Virus record (IMG/VR): IMGVR_UViG_3300042475_004926
Span: 1 to 58,924 of that record
Direction: 5' to 3' (one strand)
Length of the DNA: 58,924 nucleotides
Source: a virus
The position numbers were made by a program, and so were the translations under genes. The number at the start of each line of letters is the position of its first letter. Within the stretch, counting starts at the first letter, position 1. Below the pieces are notes generated by a model. It ran no database searches. It was not told the DNA's origin and worked only from the letters and a program-made list of their open reading frames with translations. Shown here piece by piece: positions 32,427 to 39,993 of this stretch.

Positions 32427-32820
32427 GTAGGGGGGTTCTTGGTTTTTTCTTGGGCTACCCCCTCACTTCCCCCATTAAACCAAGTTCAAACAGGGTATGA
32501 GTATTTATACCTATTTCTAAAGGCATAGCTCTAAGAAAACCTATCAACTGGGGGGGTTATCCCAGTTTTTCTATGTCTGACCCTGTCCCTCCGGTTTGAC
32601 CCTGCCGTAGATGGTTTCCATTATGGGAATCCCCGCAACGCCCGTGCTGGAATGGTTTGGCGATGTTGATGTCCTTTAAACCAATTTAAACCAATTAACC
32701 CAAAATGTACCAAATTATACATTTATTATTTCTTAACAGGTCAAATGTTTGTTCTAGAGTTTAATTTGACCTCAGAACTCTTGCACCAAACTTGACTGGG
32801 GATTTTCTCCCGTTATAAAA
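32427..32820. other. Intergenic region
   Basis: Begins with the second copy of the dispersed repeat (to about 32530); the remainder has no convincing gene on either strand. Confidence 0.5.
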
Positions 32821-33050
32821 AATGTTAACTTTCATTAACATTAATTTCCTGTTTCACAGGGGGGTAAGACGGCTTAACCCCACTCCACAAGCTAACACGA
32901 GCTAACTGCCCGTTTACCCTAGTTAAAGGGGGTTTAACCCTGATTGATTAAGTTTGGTTCTCACTTAACCAGTTTTTGTTGGGTTAATCCCAGTATAACA
33001 GAGAGTAGGTTAGATGTCAAGGGGTTTGAGAAAAAACTTTTAGACTTCGG
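32821..33050 (-). promoter_or_regulatory. Promoter-leader cassette, copy without a nearby target gene
   Basis: TTGACA-17-TATACT at 32992-33020, GGGATTAACCC, conserved leader, micro-ORF MKQEINVNES-stop and the AATGTTAA...TTAACATT hairpin. The next leftward gene starts at 32365, over 450 nt beyond the leader. Its upstream part diverges after about 33045. Confidence 0.8.
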
Positions 33051-33546
33051 GCAAACTTTATTTTAAAGTCTAAGCACTGAGTTTTAGGTGAGGGACTAAA
33101 CATCGACAACGATGGCTAAACATTTGCTAACAGGGGGGGGCAAACCAGTCAAGAATCGGGAGGAGCAGGCCAGAACCCCCAAAACTTGTTTAAGGCTAGG
33201 GTTCCGACCTTGCCCGATTAAGACTGTCTGCCCATGTAGAATGGGCGAACTTGGTGTATGTGTTTACCATTTGATTCTAGCAAAATTGAAAAAAGATGTC
33301 AAGGGGGCTAACAGATGAGTTTGGTAAAATAAGTTTAAATTGGCTACGGGGTGAAATTAGGGGGTGTCCCGTGAAAAAAAAGAATGAACCCCCCCACCCC
33401 CCTAGTTGGCAGGGTAAGACGGGGAAAACCCTAGTCAGACTAAGGTTAAAAAGAGGTTCAGGAGACAATTAGAGGGGTTATCCCATTCTTGAAAAATGTC
33501 TCGAACCCCCCCCAGTTGTGTCCTAACCCTGTCAAATAACGGACAA
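33051..33546. other. Intergenic region
   Basis: No reliable gene. It contains a TTATCCCATTCTTGAAAAAT...CGAACCCCCC block (33478-33512) repeated at 33900-33930. Confidence 0.45.
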
Positions 33547-33570
33547 TAAAAAACCCCTTTGGAAGGGGTC
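33547..33570 (-). terminator. Terminator after 33592-33813
   Basis: ACCCCTTCC-AAAGGGGT followed by TTTTT on the minus strand. Confidence 0.75.
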
Positions 33571-33591
33571 TAGGAGGTTTTGTGAATTGGT

Positions 33592-33813
33592 TTAAGATTT
33601 CAGCCCAAAATACTGGATTTTCCCCAGACTGGAACCCTTATGGGATAAGGCTTCTGGGCTATTTCCTTCGAGAAATTCCCCGACTGATTTATGGGACTTG
33701 TTGAGAGCAGAACATACTTGGGTTTGGCTCATCCTATAGCTACCGTCAGTTAACTGATAACCATCCAGTACAAGAGAACCAAGTTTAAACGTAGCCTTAA
33801 TAGCTTTGGACAT
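33592..33813 (-). CDS. Short antirepressor-like protein
   Basis: 73 residues: FKLGSLVLDGYQLTDGSYRMSQTQVCSALNKSHKSVGEFLEG matches the N-terminal domain of the family at 31721 and 33939. No C-terminal domain, so it is truncated or a stand-alone binding domain. It has its own promoter and terminator, so it is probably expressed. Confidence 0.55.
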   Translation of the reverse strand: MSKAIKATFKLGSLVLDGYQLTDGSYRMSQTQVCSALNKSHKSVGEFLEGNSPEALSHKGSSLGKIQYFGLKS

Positions 33814-33846
33814 AGTATTTCAGGGGGATTAAAGATGAATAGACCC

Positions 33847-33875
33847 AGCCTAACAAATCTGAAAGGGTATGTCAA
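33847..33875 (-). promoter_or_regulatory. Promoter for 33592-33813
   Basis: TTGACA, 17-nt spacer, TAGGCT. Confidence 0.65.
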
Positions 33876-33938
33876 GGGTTTCAAGGTACAACTAGGGGGT
33901 TATCCCATTCTTGAAAAATCTCAGAACCCCCCCACTTG

Positions 33939-34415
33939 TTACCCCAGCCCCATCGAAAACGGGTTCCAACAAAGAGCAGCAAGTTTGCAACCTGCTTTAG
34001 CCAATTTAGCTTGTAGAATCATAGCATTGGTTCTGACTTGACGAGAGTAAGTAGAGAGCTTTATAGCTTCCAGAGTGAAAAATAGTTTATGCTCTGGGAT
34101 TAGGGAAATCTCTTGTAAACCCCCATTAGATAAGGCTTTTACTTCTTTCACGCAATTTTCAAACGACCAAAACTCGTTGCAATCTGAATCGTTGTAATGT
34201 GAAGGCCATCCAGGTGGGATTTCACTTAAGAACTGATACAGACTGCCCTTCTCGTAATCCAGCAATTTAGCCAAACCAGATACAGAGATACCTGTTAAAC
34301 CAGATTCTGGCTGATAGAATAACTCTACTCCTTTAAAAGAACCAGACTGAAAAGGGATTCCTTCAATGGGCTGAATGGGGTTAGAATCAAACACTTGCGT
34401 TAGACGGTTATCCAT
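33939..34415 (-). CDS. Antirepressor-like protein
   Basis: 158 residues. FKGVELFYQPESGLTGISVSGLAKLLDYEKGSLYQFL matches the shared N-terminal domain; the C-terminal helices (LSTYSRQVRTNAMILQAKLAKAGCKLAALCWNPF) resemble those of 52246-53085 around its AFASIGIDTWI segment. Phage proteins of this sort usually regulate lysis-lysogeny or early genes. Confidence 0.5.
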   Translation of the reverse strand: MDNRLTQVFDSNPIQPIEGIPFQSGSFKGVELFYQPESGLTGISVSGLAKLLDYEKGSLYQFLSEIPPGWPSHYNDSDCNEFWSFENCVKEVKALSNGGLQEISLIPEHKLFFTLEAIKLSTYSRQVRTNAMILQAKLAKAGCKLAALCWNPFSMGLG

Positions 34416-34442
34416 GCTAAAATTGGGTACTGGAACAGTTTT

Positions 34443-34471
34443 ATCTTAGCAAGTCCCAAGGTTGATGTCAA
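34443..34471 (-). promoter_or_regulatory. Promoter for 33939-34415
   Basis: TTGACA, 17-nt spacer, TAAGAT; it overlaps the end of the gene at 34468. Confidence 0.7.
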
Positions 34472-35253
34472 GAGCTTGCTAGGATTTTCTCTTTTTGGGT
34501 TAACTGATAACTGATTGCTGACAACTGACAACTGACAACTGATAACCGACTATTGTCGCAGACTACCCGAAAACCGTAATCGTCGTCGTAGTTGCGGCGG
34601 CTGTCGTAGAAACGGAAAGCGGAACGGCAGTAATCCGGATTGCTGAACCAAGAACCGCCCCGCAGACATTTTTTAGTCCAAGAACGATTATCACTATCAA
34701 TCCACGCCGTGCCATCATCCTGCGCTCCAATATAGTCCCCGTGCCAATTGTCTTCGCACCACTCCCAAACATTACCACTCATGTCATACAGTCCCCAACC
34801 ATTGGGCTTTTTCTGTCCTACAGGATGAGTTGTACCATTAGAATTTCCACCAGACCAAGCGTAATTTCCTGACTGATTATCATTATTACCAAAATAATAG
34901 CGAGTAGTAGTCCCCGCACGACAAGCATACTCCCATTCAGCTTCTGTAGGAAGACGATAATTTTTCCCTGTTATTCGACTCAATTTCTGACAAAAAGCTT
35001 TGGCATTGTTCCACCTAACCTGTTCTACTGGATTTTGGGGTCTGTTTTTAAAGCTTGAGGGATTGTTCCCCATTACTGCTTGATATTGTGCCTGAGTGAC
35101 AGGATATTTCCCAATAGCAAAACTGTTGACTTGAACTTGGTGTGGAGGCTTTTCATCCTCGCTTTCAGAAGAACCCATGAGAAAGTTACCTGCTGGTAAG
35201 CCTACCATTTCTAGTGTTACCCCATTGGCTAGTTTTTCGGTAAATTGGTTCAT
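34468..35253 (-). CDS. FGE-fold (C-type lectin-like) DGR-type variable protein 1
   Basis: 261 residues of the formylglycine-generating-enzyme sulfatase family: MVGLPAGNFLMGS, then YPVTQAQYQAVMG, RLPTEAEWEYACRAGT, GLYDMSGNVWEWC and RGGSW...CRSAFR...GFRVVC. The C-terminal fold is the one diversified by retroelements in cyanobacteria. The variable region is at 34558-34665. After GFRVVCDN the reading frame runs through a host-type ACTGATAACTGA repeat before stopping. It contains 27 residues (DNWHGDYIGAQD...) absent from its neighbour. Role probably ligand or receptor binding. Confidence 0.85.
   Translation of the reverse strand: MNQFTEKLANGVTLEMVGLPAGNFLMGSSESEDEKPPHQVQVNSFAIGKYPVTQAQYQAVMGNNPSSFKNRPQNPVEQVRWNNAKAFCQKLSRITGKNYRLPTEAEWEYACRAGTTTRYYFGNNDNQSGNYAWSGGNSNGTTHPVGQKKPNGWGLYDMSGNVWEWCEDNWHGDYIGAQDDGTAWIDSDNRSWTKKCLRGGSWFSNPDYCRSAFRFYDSRRNYDDDYGFRVVCDNSRLSVVSCQLSAISYQLTQKEKILASS
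34558..34665 (-). repeat. Variable region 1 (DGR-type)
   Basis: Compared with 35302-35411, differing codons keep their third base and change mostly in the first two (TTC/GGC, AGC/AAC, GAT/GTT, TTC/TGC, TAC/ATC, GAC/AAC, AGC/AAC). That is the pattern left when AAC or AAT template codons are mutated at adenines. Both ends (CTGCGGGGCGGTTC and GGTTTTCGGGTAGTCTGC) are invariant. Confidence 0.75.
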
Positions 35254-35295
35254 TTTCTTACTCCTAAGTGTTTTGTTCTGACAACTGATTACTGA

Positions 35296-35919
35296 TTAAT
35301 GGCAGACTACCCGAAAACCGTTAAAGTAGTTGCGGGGGACGCGGCGGTTGTTGATGAAACGGCAAGCGGAACGGCAGTAAACCGGATTGTTGCCCCAGGA
35401 ACCGCCCCGCAGACAACTATCTTCGCACCACTCACAAACATTGCCGTGCATATCGTACAATCCCCAAGCATTGGGTCTTTTCTGTCCTACAGGATGAGTT
35501 TTATCCTGAGAATTTCCGTAATACCAAGCGTAATCTCCTAACTGATTATCATTATCACCAAAATAATAGTGAGTAGTTGTACCTGCTCGACAAGCATATT
35601 CCCATTCTGAATTTGTAGGTAGGCGATAGTTTTTCCCTGTTATTTCACTTAATTTTTGGCAAAAATCTTGAGCATCGTCCCAACTAACTTGTTCTACTGG
35701 ATTTTGGGGATTATTTTCAAAGTAAGAGGGATTGTTCCCCATTACTGCTTGATATTGTTCCTGAGTAATGGGATATTTGCCAATTGCAAAACTGTTTACT
35801 TTAACTTGGTGTTGAGGCGCGTCATAGTCCGACGCATCACCCATGAGAAACTCACCTGCTGGTAAGCTTACTACCCCCAGTGTGACTTGATGGGGTAGTT
35901 TTTCGGTAAATAGGTTCAT
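35296..35919 (-). CDS. FGE-fold DGR-type variable protein 2
   Basis: 207 residues, paralogue of the gene at 34468, about as long as the core domain. Same motifs: LPAGEFLMGD, YPITQEQYQAVMG, RLPTNSEWEYACRAGT, GLYDMHGNVCEWC, RGGSWGNNPVYCRSACR...GFRVVCH-stop. It ends directly after the variable region. Leader ACACTTAGG before the ATG is shared with protein 1, so the duplication included the leader. An IsrB left-end stub forms its 5' untranslated region. Confidence 0.85.
   Translation of the reverse strand: MNLFTEKLPHQVTLGVVSLPAGEFLMGDASDYDAPQHQVKVNSFAIGKYPITQEQYQAVMGNNPSYFENNPQNPVEQVSWDDAQDFCQKLSEITGKNYRLPTNSEWEYACRAGTTTHYYFGDNDNQLGDYAWYYGNSQDKTHPVGQKRPNAWGLYDMHGNVCEWCEDSCLRGGSWGNNPVYCRSACRFINNRRVPRNYFNGFRVVCH
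35302..35411 (-). repeat. Variable region 2 (DGR-type)
   Basis: Partner of 34558-34665. One codon longer in the segment after CGC-CGC. No third, template-like copy and no reverse transcriptase were found in the window. Confidence 0.75.
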
Positions 35920-35938
35920 TTGTTAGCCCTAAGTGTTT

Positions 35939-35992
35939 TGCCTAAACTGGTCTAGGCAAGCCCCGTCCCTTTTAGGGTGGGGTTAGTGACCA
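35939..35992 (-). mobile_element. IsrB left-end (omega-RNA) stub
   Basis: GGTCACTAACCCC...GACGGGGCTTGCCTA-GACCAGTTTAGGCA matches the left end of the IsrB element at 46204-46258, including the two GC-rich hairpins. No IsrB gene follows. It is transcribed from the promoter at 35992-36020 and forms the leader of the gene at 35296. Confidence 0.8.
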
Positions 35993-36020
35993 ATATAACA
36001 AACATTTTAGTTAATGTCAA
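35992..36020 (-). promoter_or_regulatory. Promoter for 35296-35919
   Basis: TTGACA, 17-nt spacer, TATATT; the -10 touches the omega-RNA stub, so transcription begins inside the stub. Confidence 0.75.
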
Positions 36021-36023
36021 GTC

Positions 36024-36350
36024 CTAAGTCAAAACCCCTTCAGGCATTTTGCTGGCTTTAATTTCAGTGAGTTCATCTACGGAAAAGCCGTCAAGACCTT
36101 GTAAAGCGACGTATAAATCCATATTAGTGGAGTCAAAGGTATCATTCTCTTTGTCGTAAAACACGCCGATATGACCATAAAGACCAGTAGCCCGGTCTAG
36201 TTCACGAACAAAGATGGATTTTAGGACAGGGATAGCCTTTGGGACAGTAGAATCTACCTTATATTCAGCAACAACTGGTTTGTCAGGGTGTGTGTCCACG
36301 TTGGTAGAAATACTTACTGTACCTAAAAAATGGGATAGGGTAGCTTTCAA
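36024..36350 (-). CDS. Protein of unknown function
   Basis: 108 residues, predicted strands in the first two thirds (TVSISTNVDTHPDKPVVAEYKVDS...SIFVRELDR) and a C-terminal helix. No family recognised. Third gene of a leftward group after 36392-37828. Confidence 0.55.
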   Translation of the reverse strand: MKATLSHFLGTVSISTNVDTHPDKPVVAEYKVDSTVPKAIPVLKSIFVRELDRATGLYGHIGVFYDKENDTFDSTNMDLYVALQGLDGFSVDELTEIKASKMPEGVLT

Positions 36351-36391
36351 GAAATTAATCCTCCGAGTTAAAATTTGGTCGTTCGAGACTA

Positions 36392-37828
36392 CTAATATAT
36401 TGTAGCAGGTATTGGTTTTAGATGTTGAGGGACTTTAAGGGATTCTATAATCCCCAAAGTTAGAGCAAAATGTTCCTTATCTTTAAAATAAAATTCCGCC
36501 ATATCTTTAGGACTAGCAAATCGTTCTATACCCATTGAAATTACTTCTGTGGAGGGGGAATTTTTATAAATTTTACCCACATAGGGGTGAACCCAGTTTC
36601 CGGGGTAAGCCACTTCGCCAGCAGGATAACCCTTTATTTGCTTAAGTTCATCTGAAGTTCTATTTTTAGCTAAAAATTCCTTAGCTAAGTTGGCAAATTT
36701 AGGGTCAGACCCTTCCAGCAGGTGTGCCGCTTCATGAAAAACTGAGGGTTTAACATCATTGGAACGGGTTACAGATATAGAAAGATAATTATTTTTTTGG
36801 GGTTCTTGTGCATCGAATCCAGCCCAACTTCTTTTTTTTTCGCTGAGTCCAATACGGGGGACTAAGTTGTTCAGAATCCCCCCTGTAAGTTTATGAAATT
36901 CAGCCAAAGCCTTACTAATTACAGGAGTGTGAGTTTTATAGATAGGGTCTTCAGTATTGGCTGGTTTAAGATTTTTAGTGTATTCACCTATTTGAAAATT
37001 AGTTTGTCCCACTAGGAGGTCAGAGTTTACAGAATTATTATTATCAAGCAGTTCTTGATACAATAAGTTCATCTGTTTCTCAAGGTAAATATCAAGAGAC
37101 TGCTTCAGTTTACGTTTTCTAGCAAAAAGTTTTTGGGCTTTTTCAACGTCTTCAAGGTTTTTAGGGTCTAAAGATTTTATCTCCGCATTGATTTGGGCAT
37201 CTTGAGTTTCAAAAACTTTGACAAGTCTATCCAGTTTAAACTGGGAGATTTTAGATTTTGCAGAATTAATAGTATCAGTGTACTCTTTGGAAACCTGTTT
37301 AGGAGTAGTTGGTTTTGGCTCTGCGGGTTCTGGTTTAGGGTCTAAGTTTTTTTGAGTGGAGCCATACTTAGAGCTTATTTCTTGTCCTCTCTGGGTATAT
37401 TCTTCCAGGGTTAAATTCTTTTTCTCAACGGGTTTAGTACCTTTTGCTACAGTTGGTACATAATCAGTTGGTGTAGGTTTAGCCGATTCAGGTTTGGAGG
37501 AATCCAATAATTGTTGTTTTAAAGCATCACGAACCCTTTGTCTAAATTTGGCGAAAGGGGAGGGTGGTTTAGTTTTTTTAGCCTCGGAAGAAGTGGGTTT
37601 AGTGGCTTTTTTCCTATCTTTTTGGGGCTTAACCACATCAGGTTTAGTAGCCCATTTACCAGTCAAGGGGTCACGTTTGTGCTTAGAGGGGTCAAAAATA
37701 AAAGCTTCCCCTTTGACATTAGTACCTTTAACAACCCCCATACCATCTTTAATATTACCGCCACGGGATTTCTGGGGGTCTAGGGGGAAATTAGGGGAGT
37801 TTAATTTTCTACTTTTGCGTCTGGCCAT
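36392..37828 (-). CDS. Zinc-metallopeptidase-like protein
   Basis: 478 residues from ATG 37828 (MARRKSRKLN...); a longer frame overlaps the divergent gene at 37960 and is rejected. The first 200 residues are basic and proline-rich with many Lys, and the next 100 form coiled-coil helices. The C-terminal domain has SVFHEAAHLLEGSD (H-E-x-x-H zinc site) and STEVISMGIERF (possible third ligand Glu). This arrangement occurs in phage morphogenesis and polymorphic-toxin proteins, so it may be a virion-delivered peptidase. Substrate unknown. Confidence 0.65.
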   Translation of the reverse strand: MARRKSRKLNSPNFPLDPQKSRGGNIKDGMGVVKGTNVKGEAFIFDPSKHKRDPLTGKWATKPDVVKPQKDRKKATKPTSSEAKKTKPPSPFAKFRQRVRDALKQQLLDSSKPESAKPTPTDYVPTVAKGTKPVEKKNLTLEEYTQRGQEISSKYGSTQKNLDPKPEPAEPKPTTPKQVSKEYTDTINSAKSKISQFKLDRLVKVFETQDAQINAEIKSLDPKNLEDVEKAQKLFARKRKLKQSLDIYLEKQMNLLYQELLDNNNSVNSDLLVGQTNFQIGEYTKNLKPANTEDPIYKTHTPVISKALAEFHKLTGGILNNLVPRIGLSEKKRSWAGFDAQEPQKNNYLSISVTRSNDVKPSVFHEAAHLLEGSDPKFANLAKEFLAKNRTSDELKQIKGYPAGEVAYPGNWVHPYVGKIYKNSPSTEVISMGIERFASPKDMAEFYFKDKEHFALTLGIIESLKVPQHLKPIPATIY

Positions 37829-37959
37829 TATAAAATTGGGAAAATGATGCTTCTGTTCAGGACATTGGGCGTATAGGGTTTTATCAATACCAATCCTGTT
37901 AAGCATAGATTTTCCCCTATGCGCCCAAAGATTAAGGTAGGGATTGCGGGGAAACCAAT

Positions 37960-38358
37960 ATGGAACCAATAAAAGTTAACATATTAATAAGACAAGGAGC
38001 CAGCTATAGGGGTAAATCTTTACTATTGGCGGGTGACTATAGTGACTGGGAGTTCGCTTGGCAAATTAAGAGAAAACATAAGGGAACACTATTGGCAGAA
38101 GGAGACTTTGAAATAGTTAATGATGATTTCCTAATAGGGAGCGTCAACTATGAGAACCACACATTAATAACTCCAATTATGGTTTATCAGACCACAACCT
38201 TATTACCGGCGGCAATGGGGAATATAGTTGGGAGGGATGCTTGGGTATATGACTGTGAAATGAAGTCCCCCGATGGGCTAATTGTACACAGATTTTTTGA
38301 AGGATTGGTTAATGTTAGCCCAGAAGTGACTACGGAGGTAATTCCCGATGGCAATTGA
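37960..38358 (+). CDS. Protein of unknown function, possible virion protein
   Basis: 132 residues, beta-rich: KVNILIRQGASYRGKSLLLAGDYSDWEFAWQIKRKHKGTLLAEGDFEIV, a pattern like small phage beta-sandwich proteins. The start overlaps the divergent frame of the metallopeptidase-like gene. Coupled to the next gene (overlap of 11 nt). Confidence 0.5.
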   Translation: MEPIKVNILIRQGASYRGKSLLLAGDYSDWEFAWQIKRKHKGTLLAEGDFEIVNDDFLIGSVNYENHTLITPIMVYQTTTLLPAAMGNIVGRDAWVYDCEMKSPDGLIVHRFFEGLVNVSPEVTTEVIPDGN

Positions 38359-38500
38359 ACTGAATGGGGAAATATTATTTTCTAATGAGACTAACGGGGT
38401 GTATGTAGTTACCACTCCTGAGACTTTAGTTCAAACAATAACACCCACAAATAATGTCTTTTATGTGACAACAGTTTTTGTCGGGTTAAACCCAGTATAA
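38348..38500 (+). CDS. 50-residue protein of unknown function
   Basis: Starts MAIELNGEILFSNETNGVYV and ends FVGLNPV-stop. Its ATG overlaps the end of 37960-38358, and its stop codon lies in the -10 of a leftward cassette promoter, so its last 7 codons were supplied by the cassette. Confidence 0.5.
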   Translation: MAIELNGEILFSNETNGVYVVTTPETLVQTITPTNNVFYVTTVFVGLNPV

Positions 38501-38522
38501 CAGAGAGTAGATTAGATGTCAC
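38494..38522 (-). promoter_or_regulatory. Cassette promoter, antisense to 37960-38500
   Basis: GTGACA, 17-nt spacer, TATACT, with GGGTTTAACCC at +1. It points left, through the rightward pair, toward the metallopeptidase-like gene, and would give antisense RNA to the pair. Confidence 0.65.
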
Positions 38523-39826
38523 GTTGACATGGCGAAGTTTGGTTCTAGTCCTGAGTCTTCTGTTTCTAGGACGGAGAAATTTATTCCTTGACCAGCGCAG
38601 AATTTTGTAAACCCTTCTTTGACTGAGGAAGTGAGATTAGAGAAGTCAGCAGAAACACGGACGTAAGAGGCTTTTACTTTTTGCTCCATCTTGTTAAGGA
38701 CTTGTAACTGGATAGTATAAAGATTCTCCCAACCGGCTTTAAAAATATCCTTCTCAGATTGGGGGGGTTTTCTAAGTTTTAAAGAGTAAGGAGCGTAGTT
38801 TAATGGGTCATCAGAATAAACGAATTGGGAAACCCACTCGTAAAAGAGAACCTCACATTTGCCTTTGTTCCAAGCAGATACTTGTTTTCTACTGTAGGAT
38901 TTGCCTACTTGCCACGGAAAAATCTTTTCTAAAAGCTGAGTAATGCTGAGGGGGTTTTGACTTAGACTAGACCCCAAAGAATTACCCCAACAACCCTCGT
39001 GTACTATTGCTATACCTACACTGGAGTAGCATCTAATTGTTCCTACGTTATCATAGAAATTATACCAAGCTTTAAAAATACCTTTCTTATCAAGTTCATC
39101 CCTTAGCGTATAGAGAGCCTCTCCAAGTTCACCACAGGGGCGGTTAAATTTATTTTCGCTGAACTCTAGAATGGAGAACATATACTCCAGATAGGTGTTG
39201 GTGTGTTCACGCCAGTGAGCCAACGTCTTGTCGATATAGGCCTTTCTTCCATCCACATCTTCAGGAGGGATGCAAGAGTAAGCAAAAAAATCCTCATTAT
39301 GGATTAAATCATCCGCATTACGAATCTCGTAAGGTCTAATTCTTTTCGCTCCTTTCTCAACACATCTAGTTACATCATAAAAAATTTCGTTGGTGAAATC
39401 CATTGCAATTTGTAATTGTAATAGGACAGCACTCCCCGCCGCAACAGTCTGAGAGCCAGTTAGTTTTACGGCTTCTGTTTTCTTTTTGAAGGGAGTGTTA
39501 ACCATAGTGGTTAATACGGAACCCATAGCGGCGTTGTAAGCGGCTTGTAGACCCTTAGTGGAAGTAGCCTTAGTTTTCGGGGGGTTATAAACGGGTAAAA
39601 GTTTTTTTAGGAGTTTATAGATGTCCACGAAATGACGGCTGGTATAGCCAGTGGGTGTGACAACTTTCTCTACAAAAAGTTTAAATTCTTCGTGAACGGC
39701 GATAAAAGTGGCGGTATCCACAATTTCCGCCTCTAAAGCTTCGATAGAGACGTTATTAAAGTCTCTGAAGTCCATTTCGACTTCTACTGCGAAAGTTTTT
39801 AATATTTTGTTGGCTGTTCCTAACAT
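38519..39826 (-). CDS. Protein of unknown function, replication region
   Basis: 435 residues from ATG 39826, 28 nt after the cassette -10; the longer frame would cross the promoter. Mostly helical, with cysteines scattered and no nucleotide-binding motif that I can see. Segments such as KAYIDKTLAHWREHTNTYLEYMFSILEFSENKFNRPCGELGEALYTLRDELD look like helical repeats. It sits right after the SF3 helicase gene, so it may be a replication partner, for example a primase-related or loader protein; this is only from position. Confidence 0.55.
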   Translation of the reverse strand: MLGTANKILKTFAVEVEMDFRDFNNVSIEALEAEIVDTATFIAVHEEFKLFVEKVVTPTGYTSRHFVDIYKLLKKLLPVYNPPKTKATSTKGLQAAYNAAMGSVLTTMVNTPFKKKTEAVKLTGSQTVAAGSAVLLQLQIAMDFTNEIFYDVTRCVEKGAKRIRPYEIRNADDLIHNEDFFAYSCIPPEDVDGRKAYIDKTLAHWREHTNTYLEYMFSILEFSENKFNRPCGELGEALYTLRDELDKKGIFKAWYNFYDNVGTIRCYSSVGIAIVHEGCWGNSLGSSLSQNPLSITQLLEKIFPWQVGKSYSRKQVSAWNKGKCEVLFYEWVSQFVYSDDPLNYAPYSLKLRKPPQSEKDIFKAGWENLYTIQLQVLNKMEQKVKASYVRVSADFSNLTSSVKEGFTKFCAGQGINFSVLETEDSGLEPNFAMST

Positions 39827-39853
39827 AGGTGTCTTTGGGGTAGCAATAACTAA

Positions 39854-39977
39854 AGTATAACAGAGGGTAGATAAAATGTCAAGGGGGGTTGAGAAAAAAC
39901 TTTTAGACTTTAACCTTAGTAGAAAACTACCATAAATGTTAATAAATATCAACAAAGGTGGGTCTAAAGCAGAACCC
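39854..39977 (-). promoter_or_regulatory. Cassette copy 9 (promoter and upstream part)
   Basis: TTGACA-17-TATACT at 39854-39882 with the conserved upstream block (GTAG/CTAC hairpin, TGTTGATA...TATTAACA). No leader; the ATG of the gene at 38519 follows closely. Confidence 0.85.
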
Positions 39978-39993
39978 CTCCCCAGTAGAGATA

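Noticed and set aside
33112-33318. Rightward frame of 68 codons
   Set aside because: No Shine-Dalgarno, no promoter, odd Cys/Pro composition, and it lies in repeat-rich intergenic sequence between leftward genes.
34468-36020. Reverse transcriptase or template repeat near the variable proteins
   Set aside because: No frame in the window has RT motifs (such as YxDD), and I found no third copy of the variable region ends.
36392-37969. Long start of the metallopeptidase-like gene at 37969
   Set aside because: It would overlap the divergent gene at 37960 and lacks a Shine-Dalgarno; the ATG at 37828 begins a coherent basic domain.
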